From NCBI GenBank assembly GCA_019137255.1, contig WPDH01000245.1:1-64000 (forward strand): a stretch of DNA of 64,000 nt, in the 5' to 3' direction. A model generated the notes under the pieces. The model saw only the letters and a program-made list of their open reading frames with translations. It was not told the DNA's origin and did not search any database. Of the stretch, positions 42,809 through 56,107 are shown in pieces. Every line of letters begins with the position of its first letter. Within the stretch, counting starts at the first letter, position 1. The stretch comes from Corinectria fuckeliana (lineage: Eukaryota; Ascomycota; Sordariomycetes; Hypocreales; Nectriaceae). The translations under genes were made by a program, and so were the position numbers.

Positions 42809-44525
42809 CTACACCCTCCAGATGGCATCCGCCATCTTGGCCACCATGGCCATCTCTGCCGCGTCGTGCACGCGCACCACGTCGGCGCCGCCCTGCACCG
42901 CCGCCGCGACCGTCGCCGCCGTGCCCCAAGTCCGCCGCTCCGGCCTCCCGACCCCCGTGATCTTCCCGACAAAGGCCTTGCGGCTGGAGCCCACCAGCCA
43001 CGGCAGGCCCTCGAGGCCCGGCCAGTAGCGCAGCTCCTCGAGCCGCCGGAGCAGCTCCACGTTCTGCCGGCCCGTCTTGGCGAAGCCGATGCCCGGGTCC
43101 AGCACCATGCGCCACCGCCGCACGCCCGCCGCCTCGGCCGCCGCCACCCGCGCGAGGAGCTCCGAGGCCACCGTCGGCACCAGCCCGTCCGGGTACGACG
43201 TCAGCGCGGCCATGGTCTCGGGCGTGCCGCGCATGTGCATCAGGCAGATGGTCTTCTGCAGCCGGGCCACCGTCGGGAGCATGTCCGCGTCGAGCAGCCC
43301 GGCCGAGACGTCGTTGACCATGTCGGCGCCGCTGGCCACGCCCTGCTCGACCACCGAGGCGCGGTACGTGTCGAGGCTGATGACGACGTCGCGCGCCTCG
43401 GGGATGGACCGGATGAGCTGCACGGCCGGCACCACGCGGGCGGCCTCTTCCTCGGCCGAAACCTGCTCGCGGCCTGGGGCGGTGGACTGGCCGCCGACGT
43501 CGATGATGGAGGTGCCGCCTCGCACCATGCGGAGGACCGTCGCGGCGAGGTTCTCGGGCGTGTGGACGCCGCCGTCGGAGAAGGAGTCTGGCGTCACGTT
43601 GAGGATGCCCATGACGTGCGTCTTGCGGTTGCTCGCGAGCGCCGTCAGGGGGGTCGACGTCGCGGACAGGGGGGTCATGGAGGACATTGGCTCGCCGGCG
43701 GGGAGCTCGTTGAGGTAGTCCTGGATGAGCTTCCAGGGCTTTGTTGGGTCGAGCGACTTGGCTGGCACGAGTCTACGGGGCTGTTGTCAGAAGTGGTTGC
43801 TTCCATCATCTCGGGTCAGGGGTCGCATACTCGGCCAAGGGTCTCAGGACAAACTCCCTCTCCAGGATGGCAGCATGCGGCACCGTGAGTCGCTCGTGGC
43901 TCACTTTCTCGTCGCCGTAGAGGAGGATATCTAGGTCGATGTTGCGCGGGCCCTTGTCGATGACTTTCTCGCGGCCCATCTCACGCTCAATGGCCTGGAG
44001 CTCGTCGAGCAAAGCCAAAGGCTCCAGCTCGGTCTCGACCTGCGAACACGGCGTCAGCGTGCGATGAGAGCGTTGTTTCCCGCGTTATAGCTTGCGTACC
44101 TCGCAGGCGCCGTTGACGAAGCGGTCTTGGTCCTTGACGTACATGGGCTCCGTCTCCCACAGACTGCTCGTGCGCTTGACCTTGATCCCGCGACGGTCCA
44201 TCTCGTTGCAGGCGCGCTCGATCTCGGCAACGCGGTCGCCGAGGTTGCTCCCAAGGGCGATGTACGCCGTCTTCTTGAGGGGCTTGCTGCTGCTGCCGCC
44301 GCCGCCGCCGCCGCCGCACGCGCAGCCGCACGCGGAGTGCTTCAGCCCAGACACGGCGGTGCGGACGTGAAGCCGGGGGCGCGCCGAGGGCGGCACCCAC
44401 GGTGATGGTGGCAACGTGGACGCCGCGCAAGGCGAGGAGGAAAGGGAGCGCCGGGAGCGAGCGACTAAGCTGCGGTTGGGCCTGAGGCTCCGAATGAGGG
44501 GGCGTGAGGAGATTGAGTGCTTCAT
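42809..44525 (-). CDS. FOL1: Bifunctional HPPK-dihydropteroate synthase (folate synthesis)
   Basis: Three exons: 44525-44100, 44039-43831, 43772-42809; 532 residues. The N-terminal ~50 residues are Arg/Ser-rich like a mitochondrial presequence, then a poly-Gly run (GCACGGGGGGGSSS). HPPK part: TAYIALGSNLGDR and GPRNIDLDILLYGD (ATP-dependent pyrophosphorylation of 6-hydroxymethyl-dihydropterin). DHPS part: GILNVTPDSFSDGG, GTSIIDVGGQSTAPG, VLDPGIGFAKT, VGSSRKAF and a final RVHD (joins the pterin to p-aminobenzoate). The family's sulfonamide target is DHPS. The yeast and Pneumocystis proteins carry an additional N-terminal dihydroneopterin aldolase region; none is seen here, so that step must be encoded elsewhere. 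The start codon is only 346 bp from the copia element. Confidence 0.93.
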
Positions 44526-44865
44526 CGTTGTCTTTTAGTGCTGCTGCTACATGCTGCGCTTTGGCTGAGAATTTGATAATGAACGATGCGATGAGTGAGC
44601 GAGTGGCCGCAGAAAATTTGCGATACAAAGACGAGTGGGGTGCGTGTAGCGGTATCTGGAAGTGTGAATGGTCGTCGTTGTATAGCACATGCTTAGCAAT
44701 TAGAGGGCATTTTTAGCCCGTCTATCAGTGTGTGATTGAGAGCCGCTGATGGATATGCTTGCAAGGCTAACAGAGGGGATCGTCGGAAATAGAGGGAGGT
44801 TTCGTTTACGTTGCATACAGACTCGGGTTGCTGGTGTTGTGAAATGTCATGATCATGTGACGGGG
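44526..44865. promoter_or_regulatory. FOL1 promoter region, cut short by a transposon
   Basis: Only about 340 bp separate the FOL1 start from the target-site copy of the copia tandem. The sequence is not strongly AT-shifted. Confidence 0.5.
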
Positions 44866-44870
44866 TTTTC
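44866..44870. repeat. Target-site duplication TTTTC, left copy
   Basis: TTTTC lies directly before the first LTR base (TGTCAGACAGG). The same five bases occur at 50616-50620 and 56364-56368. Confidence 0.85.
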
Positions 44871-45127
44871 TGTCAGACAGGGGACCCGGCTGAAGGGGAT
44901 GACTAAGGCCACGGAAGCCCGGATGATCCGGAAGACGGGAATTCCCTTAAAGACAAGGGGCCGGAAGAGGAACAGGACCACACGGTGATAACAACACTAA
45001 TTCTAGCGATAATCACATCAATTAAAATCATATTGCTAGGCTTTATTATTATCATCTATTTTTCTGTGATTAAATCACCCGAAATTCGGCCTGTTAGACC
45101 CACTTACGATCAATCACGTGTCTAACA
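44871..45127 (+). repeat. LTR 1 (5' LTR of copy A)
   Basis: 257 bp. It keeps many CpG and CpA sites (CCCGGATGATCCGG) that are mutated in the inner LTRs. Confidence 0.9.
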
Positions 45128-45141
45128 ATTAAGAGTCTTAT
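45128..45141 (+). other. Probable primer-binding site of copy A (half-tRNA-Lys type)
   Basis: ATTAAGAGTCTTAT directly follows the LTR. Its complement ATAAGACTCTTAAT reads as the anticodon arm of tRNA-Lys(CUU), ending at nucleotide 39: loop C-U-C-U-U-A-A at 32-38, with 31 A pairing 39 U. Drosophila copia is primed by a tRNA-iMet half ending at the same nucleotide. The same site occurs in copy B at 50877. Confidence 0.6.
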
Positions 45142-48100
45142 AGCCTCTGTTAACAAAGGCGAATATCACGTAAAAACCTAAGCAATAACCACCAAGATGT
45201 CGTCTACAACCAGAAGATCAGATAAGACGATCAGGCTAAATAGATCAGCCGACTAGTACAGCTAGAATAAGCACTTTATCGCGAAGGTTAAGACTAAGCA
45301 CCTTTAGCCCTATATTAACCCTAAAGTTGCTAATCTGCCAGCTCTCTTTCCGCCTGTTATACTACCACCCCTTAAGGCCTTAGTAGACTCTTCTGCTCTA
45401 ACTACTATAGTAGGCAAAGCCCGGGCTAAGCACATAAGGATAACCCTAGCCTAGTATAACACTAACAACAATATATATAAAGAGCAGAATAAGAACCTAG
45501 CTGCTATTAAGGCCTAGGTTAAAGATACAGTCAAAAAGAGCCTCTAAGAATATAACTATAACCTAGACAGTAGCTTAAGAGACTAGTATATCACCCTAAA
45601 GAAGGCTATAAGTGCTAACTACTATATAGCTTAAGGTACTACCCTTAGCGTGTAAAGAGCTTTCTTTAAAGCTACCCTAATAATTCTAAAAGACTTAGAC
45701 GCCTAGGTGGATAACTTTAAATATATTATGTATAATACTACTACTCTTAAGCTTCTTATAGCTAACCTGGTCCTTATATGGTACTAACTGCTAGAGGAGC
45801 TTACTAAGCCCTTTCTTAATAATAGTCTTAAGATTTAGAAGTCTAAGAAGAGGGAGGAAGTTGCTAATAACACTCTTATGTATTAGATAATTACTAATAG
45901 GATATAGCTTGCTATACAGGGTGTGAAAAAGGCCTAGAAGAGTAACTAAGGGGTTAAGCAAGGAGGAGCTTTTCTAGCTAACTATAAGAGATTAGAATCT
46001 AACAAATCTACACTCTATAATAAGCCTTCTAAGAAGAAGAATAAGAAGGGGAGGAATAATAAGAGTAAGAGATTAAGCAGTAAGATATGCCTAGCTTATA
46101 AGTAATTTCACCCTCTTGCTAAATGTCTTTATATCTTTTAGGATAACTCACTAAGGTGGTTTAGAGAGAGACTAGAAACCTAGAAGACTATAAACTATAA
46201 TCTTACTATAAACCCTAACTTAAAGAAGAAGATTAAGATGTTAAAGAAGTTATTTAGTAAGAAAGAGTAACTTCTATAAGGAGTTAGAAAAGCCCTAGCT
46301 ATATTACTCACAGAGAAAAGAGCAGCTTTCTTAAGCTTCTTATACCTATTAAAAAACTTTACTATTCTTAACTTAGAAGCCACTTTATATATCTTTAATA
46401 ATAAGACACAGTTTAAAGATCTTATCTAAGCTAACCCTAGAGACTATATATATATTAGCATATAGAAGGTTCTAGTTATTAGCTATAGTAATATTACTAT
46501 CTAGCTCTTCTTATCACCTTAAAAAGAAATATAATACCTCTACTTATATGATATAGTATACTATAAGGGCTTTACTTATAACCTTATCTTGCTATAAAGA
46601 CTGAGAAAATATAAGATCTAGTAAGACTAAAACCTAAAGAATAACTCTCTTAGGGACTAGCACTACTAGGTTATAAGTAACCTGCTTAATTATTATAATT
46701 AGTATATCCTTAAAGATAGTAGCCTTATAGGGGCATTATAGTATTAAGCCTTTCTAGCCTAGTTATATTACGTAAAGATAAGTAAGATAGATAGCATAAA
46801 GTGGTATCTTAGACTAGGATATTCTAGTCTTAAGGCTCTTAACCGGCTAGTTAACATCTTAACAGGCACTAAGATTAAGAGACTATTAACTATTAAGTGT
46901 AATAACTGCCTAATAGTAAAGATTACATGCTAAATCTCTTAAGCCCTAAGGGCATATAATAAAGGCTTAGAAAAACAGATTACTATTAACTTTACACACC
47001 TGATAGCTAATATAAAGGGCTTTAACAGCCTTATACTCTTTATAGACTGTTAGTCTAGCTATATCTAGGAAATATACCTTTAGAATTATATAGTAAAGTA
47101 CCTTATTAACACCTTTAATATGTTCCTAACATCCTGTAAGGCCTAGTATTACTTTACGCTATAGGTATTTAAATATGATAATAAAATCACTAAGATAAAG
47201 AAGGTAGTAAGTATAATACTTAAAGAAAAAGGCATTTTAATTAAGCTATTAGCAACTAATACTTAGAAGCAAAATAGGGGGGCAGAGAGATTAGGGGGAG
47301 TAATAAAAACTAAGGCTTATACTATAAGGCAGGGAGTAAGGCTCCCTAAGGAGCTTTAGCGTAAGATCTATAGTATAGCAATCTATCTACACAACTAGCT
47401 TTCTTATTACATATTTAACTAAAAGTCCCCCTACGACTGATTTCACACTTATATTACCTACTAAGATAGTATTATTATTAAGAACTGTAGCTCACACCTT
47501 AGGCACCTATAAGTCTATAACTATAAGGTATATATAATAACTATAGCAGCCCAGAAGAAGGTATAGCATCTTTATAAGCTTAATCTAAAGGTATTTATTA
47601 GGTATCTTATTAGTTATTAATTTACGAATATTTATAAGATTTAGAACTCTCTTCTTAACAGGGTTATTACTATAAGAGATGTTATCTTTAACAAAAAAGA
47701 AACCTTTCTAGGGAGCCTAGATAAGCTTAAAGATGACTTTCTGCATACTAAGACTAAGAAAATTACTAACCTACTCACTTAGATTAAGAAGACTAAACCC
47801 TAATATAAGCTAAGCCAGAAAGAAGAAACTAGTAATAACTCTTTAACCTCCCTCTATAAAGATAATAATATATACACTACTAACAGCTTAGGTAACAGCT
47901 AAGACCCTATAGGGGAAATACAGGATAATAGAGTAAAAGACAGGATAGATAAACACCTTAAGGCTTTATATCTAACCCTATAAGAGTCTCTATTAGCAGG
48001 GTTATTTATAAAGATAATTATAGAGGTAGAGGGCTTAGAAAGGCTGTCTCTAGAGAGTGAAAAGGGCACTTATATAACTAGAAAAGAGTTATTTTAGTAA

Positions 48101-50346
48101 GCTGCCTTTACAGCAGGTCGCTTAGTTGCCCTTATAGGCATATTCTAAGGGAAAGAAGTTAACTAGGCTAGACTATATTATCTATTACAGCAGCTAATAA
48201 GCCAGCCTGATCCCTAAGACTATATACACTAGAGGGACCTACCTTTACCGCCTTATTATAACAGTAAGATACTAAAGCATCCTCTAAGAAAGCTATTTCT
48301 TAAGGCAGAAGAAATACACCTCTAGAGTTATACTAAGATAGGCTTATAAACTAAGATGCCTAGAGAACAAGCTAACAGTAAGCAGATTCTTAATTATATA
48401 TAGGTATACACCTATAAGACTAATAAGAACAGCTACTTCACAAAGTGTAAGACACAGCTAGTTATATATAGTGATTAATAAGCTATAAGATTATAAGAGA
48501 TATATATATCTACTCTTACTAAGAGATTATTCTAAACTCTTATAGCTATTATAACACACTTTAACCTTAAGCTTATATAGTATAACACTATTAACATATT
48601 TATAAATATAACTCTTAAACAAAAAGTATATATAAAGATACCACTAGGGCACAGAAAGGCAGAAAAGATCTTACTTATAAATAAGATACTATATAGGCTT
48701 AGAGAATCACCTCTCCTCTAGCAGAAAGAGCTTAGAGGAGCTCTAAAAGAGATAAGATTTAAGATAGTTTCTTATAAGCCCTACTGCATAATTAAGAACA
48801 GGATTATTATCTTTTACTATATAAATAATATCACTTTAGTGTTCTAATAAGACTTAATAGAAGTGGTAGTATAATTAATATATAAGCTTTAAGCATAATA
48901 TATAATAACAGGCAGGTATAATCTTTAGTAGTTCCTTAGGATTACAGTCTATTAAAACAGAAAGAAGAAGCTGATCTAGCTATTATAATCCTAATACACA
49001 CTTAAGATTGCTAATCTAGTAACTATACTAGACAGTAGAAGCACAGCTTATACCCTAATAATAAAGATTAAGCTGTAAGTATACTAAGGCTAAGTATTAG
49101 CTGTAAAGATCTAAAGTTACTAATAGAAGATAGGCTTAATCCTGTATATCATAGTAATTACACACCTTAATATCACCTTTATAATCTCACAGCTATTATA
49201 ATATAGCTAGAACCCTAGACTAATATACTATAAAGCTGTTAACTAAACCCTCTTATACCTTAAGAAGACTCACACCCTAGCTCTTTAGCTAGGCGGTAAA
49301 GACGACTTTGTTATAGCTAGTAATACCTCTTTTGCTAATAACTTAAGCGACTATAAGAGCTTATAAGCATATATTATAAAGCTATTTAGAGGAGTTATAA
49401 GATAGAGGGCAAATAAGCAGGCTATAGTGATAACCTTAACAACTAAGGCAGAGCTGCTAGTACTATTATAAGCTGCTAAGAAAGGCATATTTTAGAGCTG
49501 GCTTCTTATAGAGCTAGGACTTAAGCTTAGGAGCGCTAAGTGTATACAAATTTAGTGTGATAACATATAGATAATTAGGCTTATTAATAAGTAGCTAAGC
49601 TAGCTACATATAAGCTTATAGTATATAAATATATATAATTACTAGCTTTATTAAGAAGCTAAGAAAGAGACTATTATAGTGAAATATATACTATCTAAAG
49701 ATATACTAGCTGACAGCCTTATAAAGGTCCTAGTAAGCAAGCCTTTTAGAACCTTTATAAAGCAGCTTAGGCTTATAGATATCACAGATTAGCTTAAAGA
49801 AAAGCATAAGCTTAATAATCTTACAGGCCTAATAACCCAGCTGTAGTCAGACCTTAATTTAAGCCTATTTCTAGTATTAGATTTAAAGATGCTATAATTA
49901 TATTAGCAGCTGTGATTATATTAGTAATAGCAGCTGTAGTAAGAGCCTTATATGTTAGGATTAATAACCTTCCTTCTAGAAAGACCTAGATTAGCATAAC
50001 AGTTAAAGCTACTATAACTAATCCTTCTAAATTAGTAGGCCACAGCCGCTTTAAGCAGTCTATAACTATATCCACTTACTAAAAACAATATTAAAAAGAT
50101 AACTATCTAGGTAGTAAGATTCCCTCCTTTTTGCCAGGCTTAATAATAACCTTAATACCCTTATAATCACTCTTTTACATAACTAAAAACATATAGTAGC
50201 TCTAACTGTTACCCTAGTGTAACAGCTAGAGTTACTACTGCCCTTTTATAAGACTTGTGTTTAAAGCTAGGTAGGGACTGATTTTACTCCTTATAATAAT
50301 AAGAAAGAAGCTATCAGATAGACAGTTAAAGCTGTGAATAGCTTTA

Positions 50347-50358
50347 ACTAGGGGGGTG
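50347..50358 (+). other. Polypurine tract of copy A
   Basis: ACTAGGGGGGTG directly before the 3' LTR; the matching tract of copy B is at 56096-56107. Confidence 0.6.
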
Positions 50359-50615
50359 TGTTAAATAGGAGACCTAGCTAAAGGGGATAACTAAGGCTAT
50401 AAAAGCCTAGATAATCTAGAAGATAAGAATTCCCTTAAAGACAAGAGGCTAAAAGAGGAATAAGACTATATAGTGATAATAACACTAATTCTAGTAATAA
50501 TCATATTAATTAAAATCATATTACTAGGCTTTATTATTATTATCTATTTTTCTGTGATTAAATCACCTGAAATTCAGCCTGTTAGACCCACTTATAATTA
50601 ATTATATGTCTAACA
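50359..50615 (+). repeat. LTR 2 (3' LTR of copy A)
   Basis: 257 bp, aligned with LTR 1 without large gaps. Heavily C-to-T and G-to-A changed (the CCGG sites of LTR 1 read CTAG here). Confidence 0.9.
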
Positions 50616-50620
50616 TTTTC
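50616..50620. repeat. Target-site duplication TTTTC, middle copy
   Basis: The only sequence between LTR 2 and LTR 3. Confidence 0.85.
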
Positions 50621-50876
50621 TGTTAGATAGGAGACTCAGCTAAAGAGGATAACTAAGGCTATAAAAGCCTAGATAATCTAGAAGACAGGAATTCTCTTAA
50701 AGATAAGAGGCTGAAAGAGAAACAGGACCATATAGTGATAATAACACTAATTCTAGCAATAATCATATTAATTAAATTATATTACTAGGCTTTATTATTA
50801 TTATCTATTTTTCTATAATTAAATCACCTGAAATTTAGCCTGTTAGACCCACTTATAATTAATTACATATCTAACA
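50621..50876 (+). repeat. LTR 3 (5' LTR of copy B)
   Basis: 256 bp and heavily RIP-mutated, like LTR 2. Confidence 0.9.
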
Positions 50877-53800
50877 ATTAAGAGTCTTATAGCTTTTATT
50901 AACAAAGGCGAATATTATATAAAAACCTAAGCAATAACTACTAAGATATTATCTATAACTAGAAGATCAGATAAGATGATTAGGCTAAATAGATTAGCTA
51001 ACTAGTACAGCTAGAATAAGCATTTTATCACAAAGGTTAAGACTAAGCACTTTTAGCCCTATATTAACCCTAAAGTTACTAATCTGCTAGCTCTCTTTCC
51101 GCCTGTTATACTACCACCCCTTAAGGCCTTAGTAGACTTTTCTACCCTAACTACTATAGTAGGTAAAGCCTAGGCTAAGTATATAAAGATAACTCTAGCC
51201 TAGTATAATACTAATAATAATATATACAAAGAGCAGAATAAGAACCTAGCTGCTATTAAGGCCTAGGTTAAAAATACAGTTAAAAAGAGCCTCTAAGAAT
51301 ATAACTATAACCTAGACAGTAGCTTAAGAGACTGGTATATCACCCTAAAGAAGGCTATAAGTGCTAACTACTATATAGCTTAGGGTACTACTCTTAGCAT
51401 ATAAAGAGCTTTTTTTAAAGCTACCCTAATAATTCTAAAAGACCTAAACGCCTAAGTAGATAACTTTAAACATATTATATATAATACTACTACTCTTAAG
51501 CTCCTTATAGCTAACCTAGTTCTTATATGGTACTAACTGCTAGAGGAGCTTACTAAGCCCTTTCTTAATAATAGTCTTAAGATTTAGAAGTCTAAGAAGA
51601 GGGAGAAAGTTACTAATAACACCCTCGCGTATTAGACAATTACTAATAGGATATAGCTTACTATATAAGGTGTGAAAAAGGCCTAGAAGGGTAACTAAGA
51701 GGTTAAGTAAGAAGGAGCTTTTCTAGCTAACTATAAGAGATTAGAATCTAATAAATCTACACTTTATAATAAGCCTCCTAAGAAGAAGAATAAGAAGGGG
51801 AGAAATAATAAGAGTAAGAGATTAAGTAGTAAGATATACCTAGCTTATAAGTAATTTCACCCTCTTACTAAATACCTTTATATCTTTTAGGATAACCTGC
51901 TAAGGTGGTTTAGAGAGAGACTAAAAACCTAGAAGACTATAAACTATAATCTTACTATAAACCCTAACTTAAAGAAGAAGATTAAGATATTAAAGAAGTT
52001 ATTTAGCAAAAAAGAGTAACTCTTATAAGAAGTTAAGAAAGCTCTAGCTATATTACTCACAGAGAAAAAGGCAGCTTTCTTAAGCTTTTTATACCTGTTA
52101 AAAAACTCTACTATTCTTAACTTAGAAGCCACTTTATATATCTTTAATAATAAGACATAGTTTAAAGACCTTATCTAAGCTAACCTTAGAGACTATATAT
52201 ATACTAGCATGTAAAAGGTTCTAGTTATTAGCTATAGTAATATTACTATCCAGCTCTTTTTATCACTCTAAAAAGAAATATAATACCTTTACCTACATAA
52301 TATAGTATACTATAAGGGCTTTACTTATAACCTTATCTTACTATAAAGACTAAGAAAACATAAGATCTAGTAAGACTAAAGCCTAAGGAATAACTCCCTT
52401 AGGGACTAGCACTACTAGGTTATAAGCAACCTGCTTAATTATTATAATTAGTATATTCTTAAAGATAGTAGCCTTATAAGAGCATCACAGTATTAAGCCT
52501 TTCTAGCCTAGTTATATCATATAAAGATAAGTAAGACAAATAGTATAAAATAGTATCTTAGACTAGAATATTCTAGTCTTAAGGCTCTTAACCAGCTAGT
52601 TAACACCTTAATAGGTACTAAGATTAAGAGACTATTAACTATTAAGTGTGATAACTGCCTAATAGTAAAAATCACACGCTAAATCTCTTAAGCCCTAAGG
52701 GCATATAATAAAGGCCTAGAAAAACAGATTACTATTAACTTTATATACCTAATAGCTGATACAGAGGGCTTTAACAGCCTTATGCTTTTTACAAACTGCT
52801 AGTCTAGCTACATCTAGGAAATATACCTTTAGAATTATATAGTAAAATACCTTATTAACACCTTTAATATGTTCTTAACATCCTGTGAGGCCTAGTATCA
52901 CTTTACGCCACAGGTATTTAAATATAACAATAAAATCACTAAGGTGAAGAAGGTAGTAAGTATAATACTTAAAGAAAAAGGCATTTTAATTAAGCTATTA
53001 GCAACTAATACTTAAAAGCAAAATAGGAGGGCAGAGAGATTAGGGGGAGTAATAAAGACTAAGGCTTATACTATAAGGTAGGGAGTAAGGCTCTCTAAGG
53101 AGCTTTAGCGTAAGATCTATAGTATAGTAATCTATCTATATAACTAGCTTTCTTGTTACATATTTAACTAGAAGTCTCTTTATAACTGATTTCACACTTA
53201 TATCACCCACTAAGATAGTATTATTATTAAGAACTATAGCTCACACCTTAGGCACCTATAAGTTTATAGCTATAAGGTATATATAATAACTATAGCAGCC
53301 TAGAAGAAGGTATAGTATCTTTATAAGCTTAATCTAAAGGCATTTATTAGGTATCTTATTAGTTATTAATCTATAAATATCTATAAGATTTAGAACCCTC
53401 TTCTTAACAGGGTTATTACTATAAGAGATATTATCTTTAATAAAAAAGAAACCTTTCTAGGGAGCCTAGATAAGCTTAAAGATAACTTTCTGTATACTAA
53501 GACTAAGAAAATTACTAACCTACTCACTTAGATTAAGAAGACTAAACCCTAATATAAGCTAAGCTAGAAAGAAGAAACTAGTAATAACCTTTTAACCTTC
53601 CTCTATAAAGATAATAATATATATACTGCTAACAGCTTAGGTGACAGCTAAGACTCTATAGGGGAAATACAAGATAACAGAGTAAAAAACAGGACAGATA
53701 AACACTCTAAGGCTCTGTATCTAACCCTATAAGAGTCTCTATTAGCAGGGTTATTTATAAAGATAATTATAGAGGTAGAGGGCTTAGAAAGGCTGTTCTT

Positions 53801-54344
53801 AGAGAGTAAAAAGAGCACTTATATAACTAGAAAAGAGTTATTTTAGCAAGCTGCCTTTACAGCAGGTCGCCTAGTTGCCCTTATAGGTATATTCTAAGAG
53901 AAAGAAGTTAACTAGGCTAAACTATATTATTTATTATAGCAGCTGATAAGCCGGCCTAATCTCTAAGACTGTATATACTAGAGGGACCTACCTTTACCAT
54001 CTTATTATAACAGTAAGATACTAAAGCATCCTCTAAGAAAGCTATTTCTTAAGGCAGAAGAAATACACTTTTAGAGTTATACTAAGATAGGCTTATAGAC
54101 TAAGATGCCTAAGAAATAAGCTAATAGTAAGCAGATTCTTAATTATATATAGGTATATACCTATAAGACTAATAAGAATAGCTACTTTATAAAGTGTAAG
54201 ACACAGCTAGTTATATATAGTGATTAATAAGCTGTAAGATTATAAGAGATATATATATCTACCCTCACTAAGAGATTATTCTAAACTCTTATAGCTATTA
54301 TAGCGCGCTTTAACCTTAAGCTTATATAGTATAATACTATTAAT

Positions 54345-54596
54345 ATGTTTATAAATATAACTCTTAAACGAAAAGTATATATAAAGATGCTACTAGGGCA
54401 CAAAAAGGCAGGAAAGATCTTACTTATAAATAAGGTGCTATATAGGCTTAGAGAATTACCTCTCCTCTGGCAGAAAGAGCTTAAAGGAGCTCTAGAAGAG
54501 ATAGAGTTTAAGGTGGTTTCTTATAAGCCCTACTGTATAATTAAGAACAGGATTATTATCTTCTACTATATAGATAATATTACTTTAGTGTTTTAA
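54345..54596 (+). pseudogene. Copia reverse-transcriptase (RVT_2) remnant in copy B
   Basis: 84 codons without a stop: KILLINKVLYRLRELPLLWQ corresponds to the G-x-x-x-L-x-K-x-L-Y-G-L block of copia RT, and FYYIDNI to the catalytic Y-V-D-D region with the second Asp read as Asn. A relic, not a functional gene. Confidence 0.85.
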
Positions 54597-56107
54597 CAGG
54601 ACTTAATAGAGGTGGTGATATAACTAATATGTGAGCTTTAAGCATAATATGTAATAATAGGTAGGTATAATCTTTAGTGGTTTTTTAGGATTACAGTCTA
54701 TTAAGACAGGAAGAAGAAGCTAATCTGGCTATTATAATCTTAATACACACTTAAGATTACTAATCTAGTGACTATACTAGACAGTGAAAGCACAGCTTAT
54801 ACCCTAATAATAAAGATTAAGCTATAGGTATACTAAGGCTAAGTATTAGCTATAGAGATCTAAAGTTACTAATAGAAGATAGGCTTAATCCTATATATTA
54901 TAGTAATTACACACCCTAATATCACCTTTGTAATCTTACAGCTATTATAATACAGCTAGAACCTTAGACTAATACACTATAAAGCTGTTAACTAAACCCT
55001 CTTATACCTTAAGAAGACTTACACCCTAGCTTTTCAGCTAGGTGGTAAAGATAACTTTATTATAGCTAGTAATACCTCTTTTGCTAATAACTTAAGTGAC
55101 TGTAAGAGCTTATAAGCATATATTATAAAGCTATTTAGAGGAGTTATAAGATGGAGGGCAAATAAGCAGGCTATAGTGACAACCTTAACAACTAAGGCAG
55201 AGCTGCTAGCACTATTATAAGCCGCTAAGAAAGGCATGTTTTAGAGCTGGCTTCTTACGGAGCTGGGACTTAAGCTTAGGAGCACTAAGTGTATACAAAT
55301 TTAGTATAATAACATATAGATAATTAGGCTTGTTAATAAGCAGCTAAGCCAGCTATATATAAGCTTACAGTATATAAATATACACAATTACTAGCTTTAT
55401 TAGGAAGCTAAGAAAGGGACTATTATGGTGGAATACACACTATCTAAAGACATACTAGCTGATAGCCTTATAAAGGTCCTAGTAAGCAAGCCTTTTAGAA
55501 CCTTTATAAAGCAGCTTAGGCTTATAAATATTACAAATCAGCTTAAAGAAAAGCATAAGCTTAATAATCTTATAGGCCTAATAACCTAGCTATAGTCAGA
55601 CCTTAATTTAAGCCTATTTCTAGTATTAGATTTAAAGATGCTATAATTATATTAGCAGCTGTGATTATATTAGTAATAGCAGCCGTGGTAAGAGCCTTAT
55701 ATGTTAGGATTAATAACCTTCCTTCTAGAAAGACCCAGATTAGCATAATAGTTAAAGCTACTATAACTAATCCTTTTAAATCAGCAGGCCACAGCCGCTT
55801 TAAGTAGTTTATAACTATATTCACTTACTGAAAATAATATTAAAGAGATAACTATCTAGGTGGTGGGATTCCCTCCTTTTTGCTAGGCTTAATAATAACC
55901 TTAATACCCTTATAATCACTCTTTTATATAACTAAAGACATATAGTAGCTCTAACTGTTACCCTAGTATAACAGCTAGAGTTACTACTGCCCTTTTATAA
56001 GACTTGTGTTTAAAGCCGGGTAGGGACTGATTTTGCTCTCTATAATAACAAGAAAGGAGCTATCAGATAGATAGTTAAAGCTGTGAATAGCTTTAACTAG
56101 GGGGGTG

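Larger units (their letters stand above)
44871..50615 (+). mobile_element. Ty1/copia LTR retrotransposon, copy A (RIP-inactivated)
   Basis: 5745 bp with two LTRs (44871-45127, 50359-50615) starting TGTTAGA-like and ending TCTAACA. The gag start is an ATG at 45196. Reading through in-frame TAG/TAA shows, in order: a gag end with a Cys/His knuckle (near 46090), the GAG-pre-integrase segment (near 46810-46930), the integrase core with a Q-N-x-G-A-E-R-like block (near 47270), the RVT_2 reverse transcriptase (near 48600-48850) and copia RNase H (near 49430-49760). The order IN before RT defines copia. The stops are the kind made from CAG, CAA and TGG by C-to-T or G-to-A change, so the copy cannot be translated. 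Confidence 0.93.

Noticed and set aside
42866..43888. 340-codon plus-strand frame over the folate gene
   Set aside because: Composition is biased (His/Arg/Gly) and has no domain; it is the antisense shadow of the DHPS exon.
46195..46383. Minus-strand small frames inside the copia copies (46195, 51944, 55034, 55603)
   Set aside because: They lie antisense to the decayed gag-pol frame in very AT-rich DNA and recur at the same offset in both copies; no independent gene.
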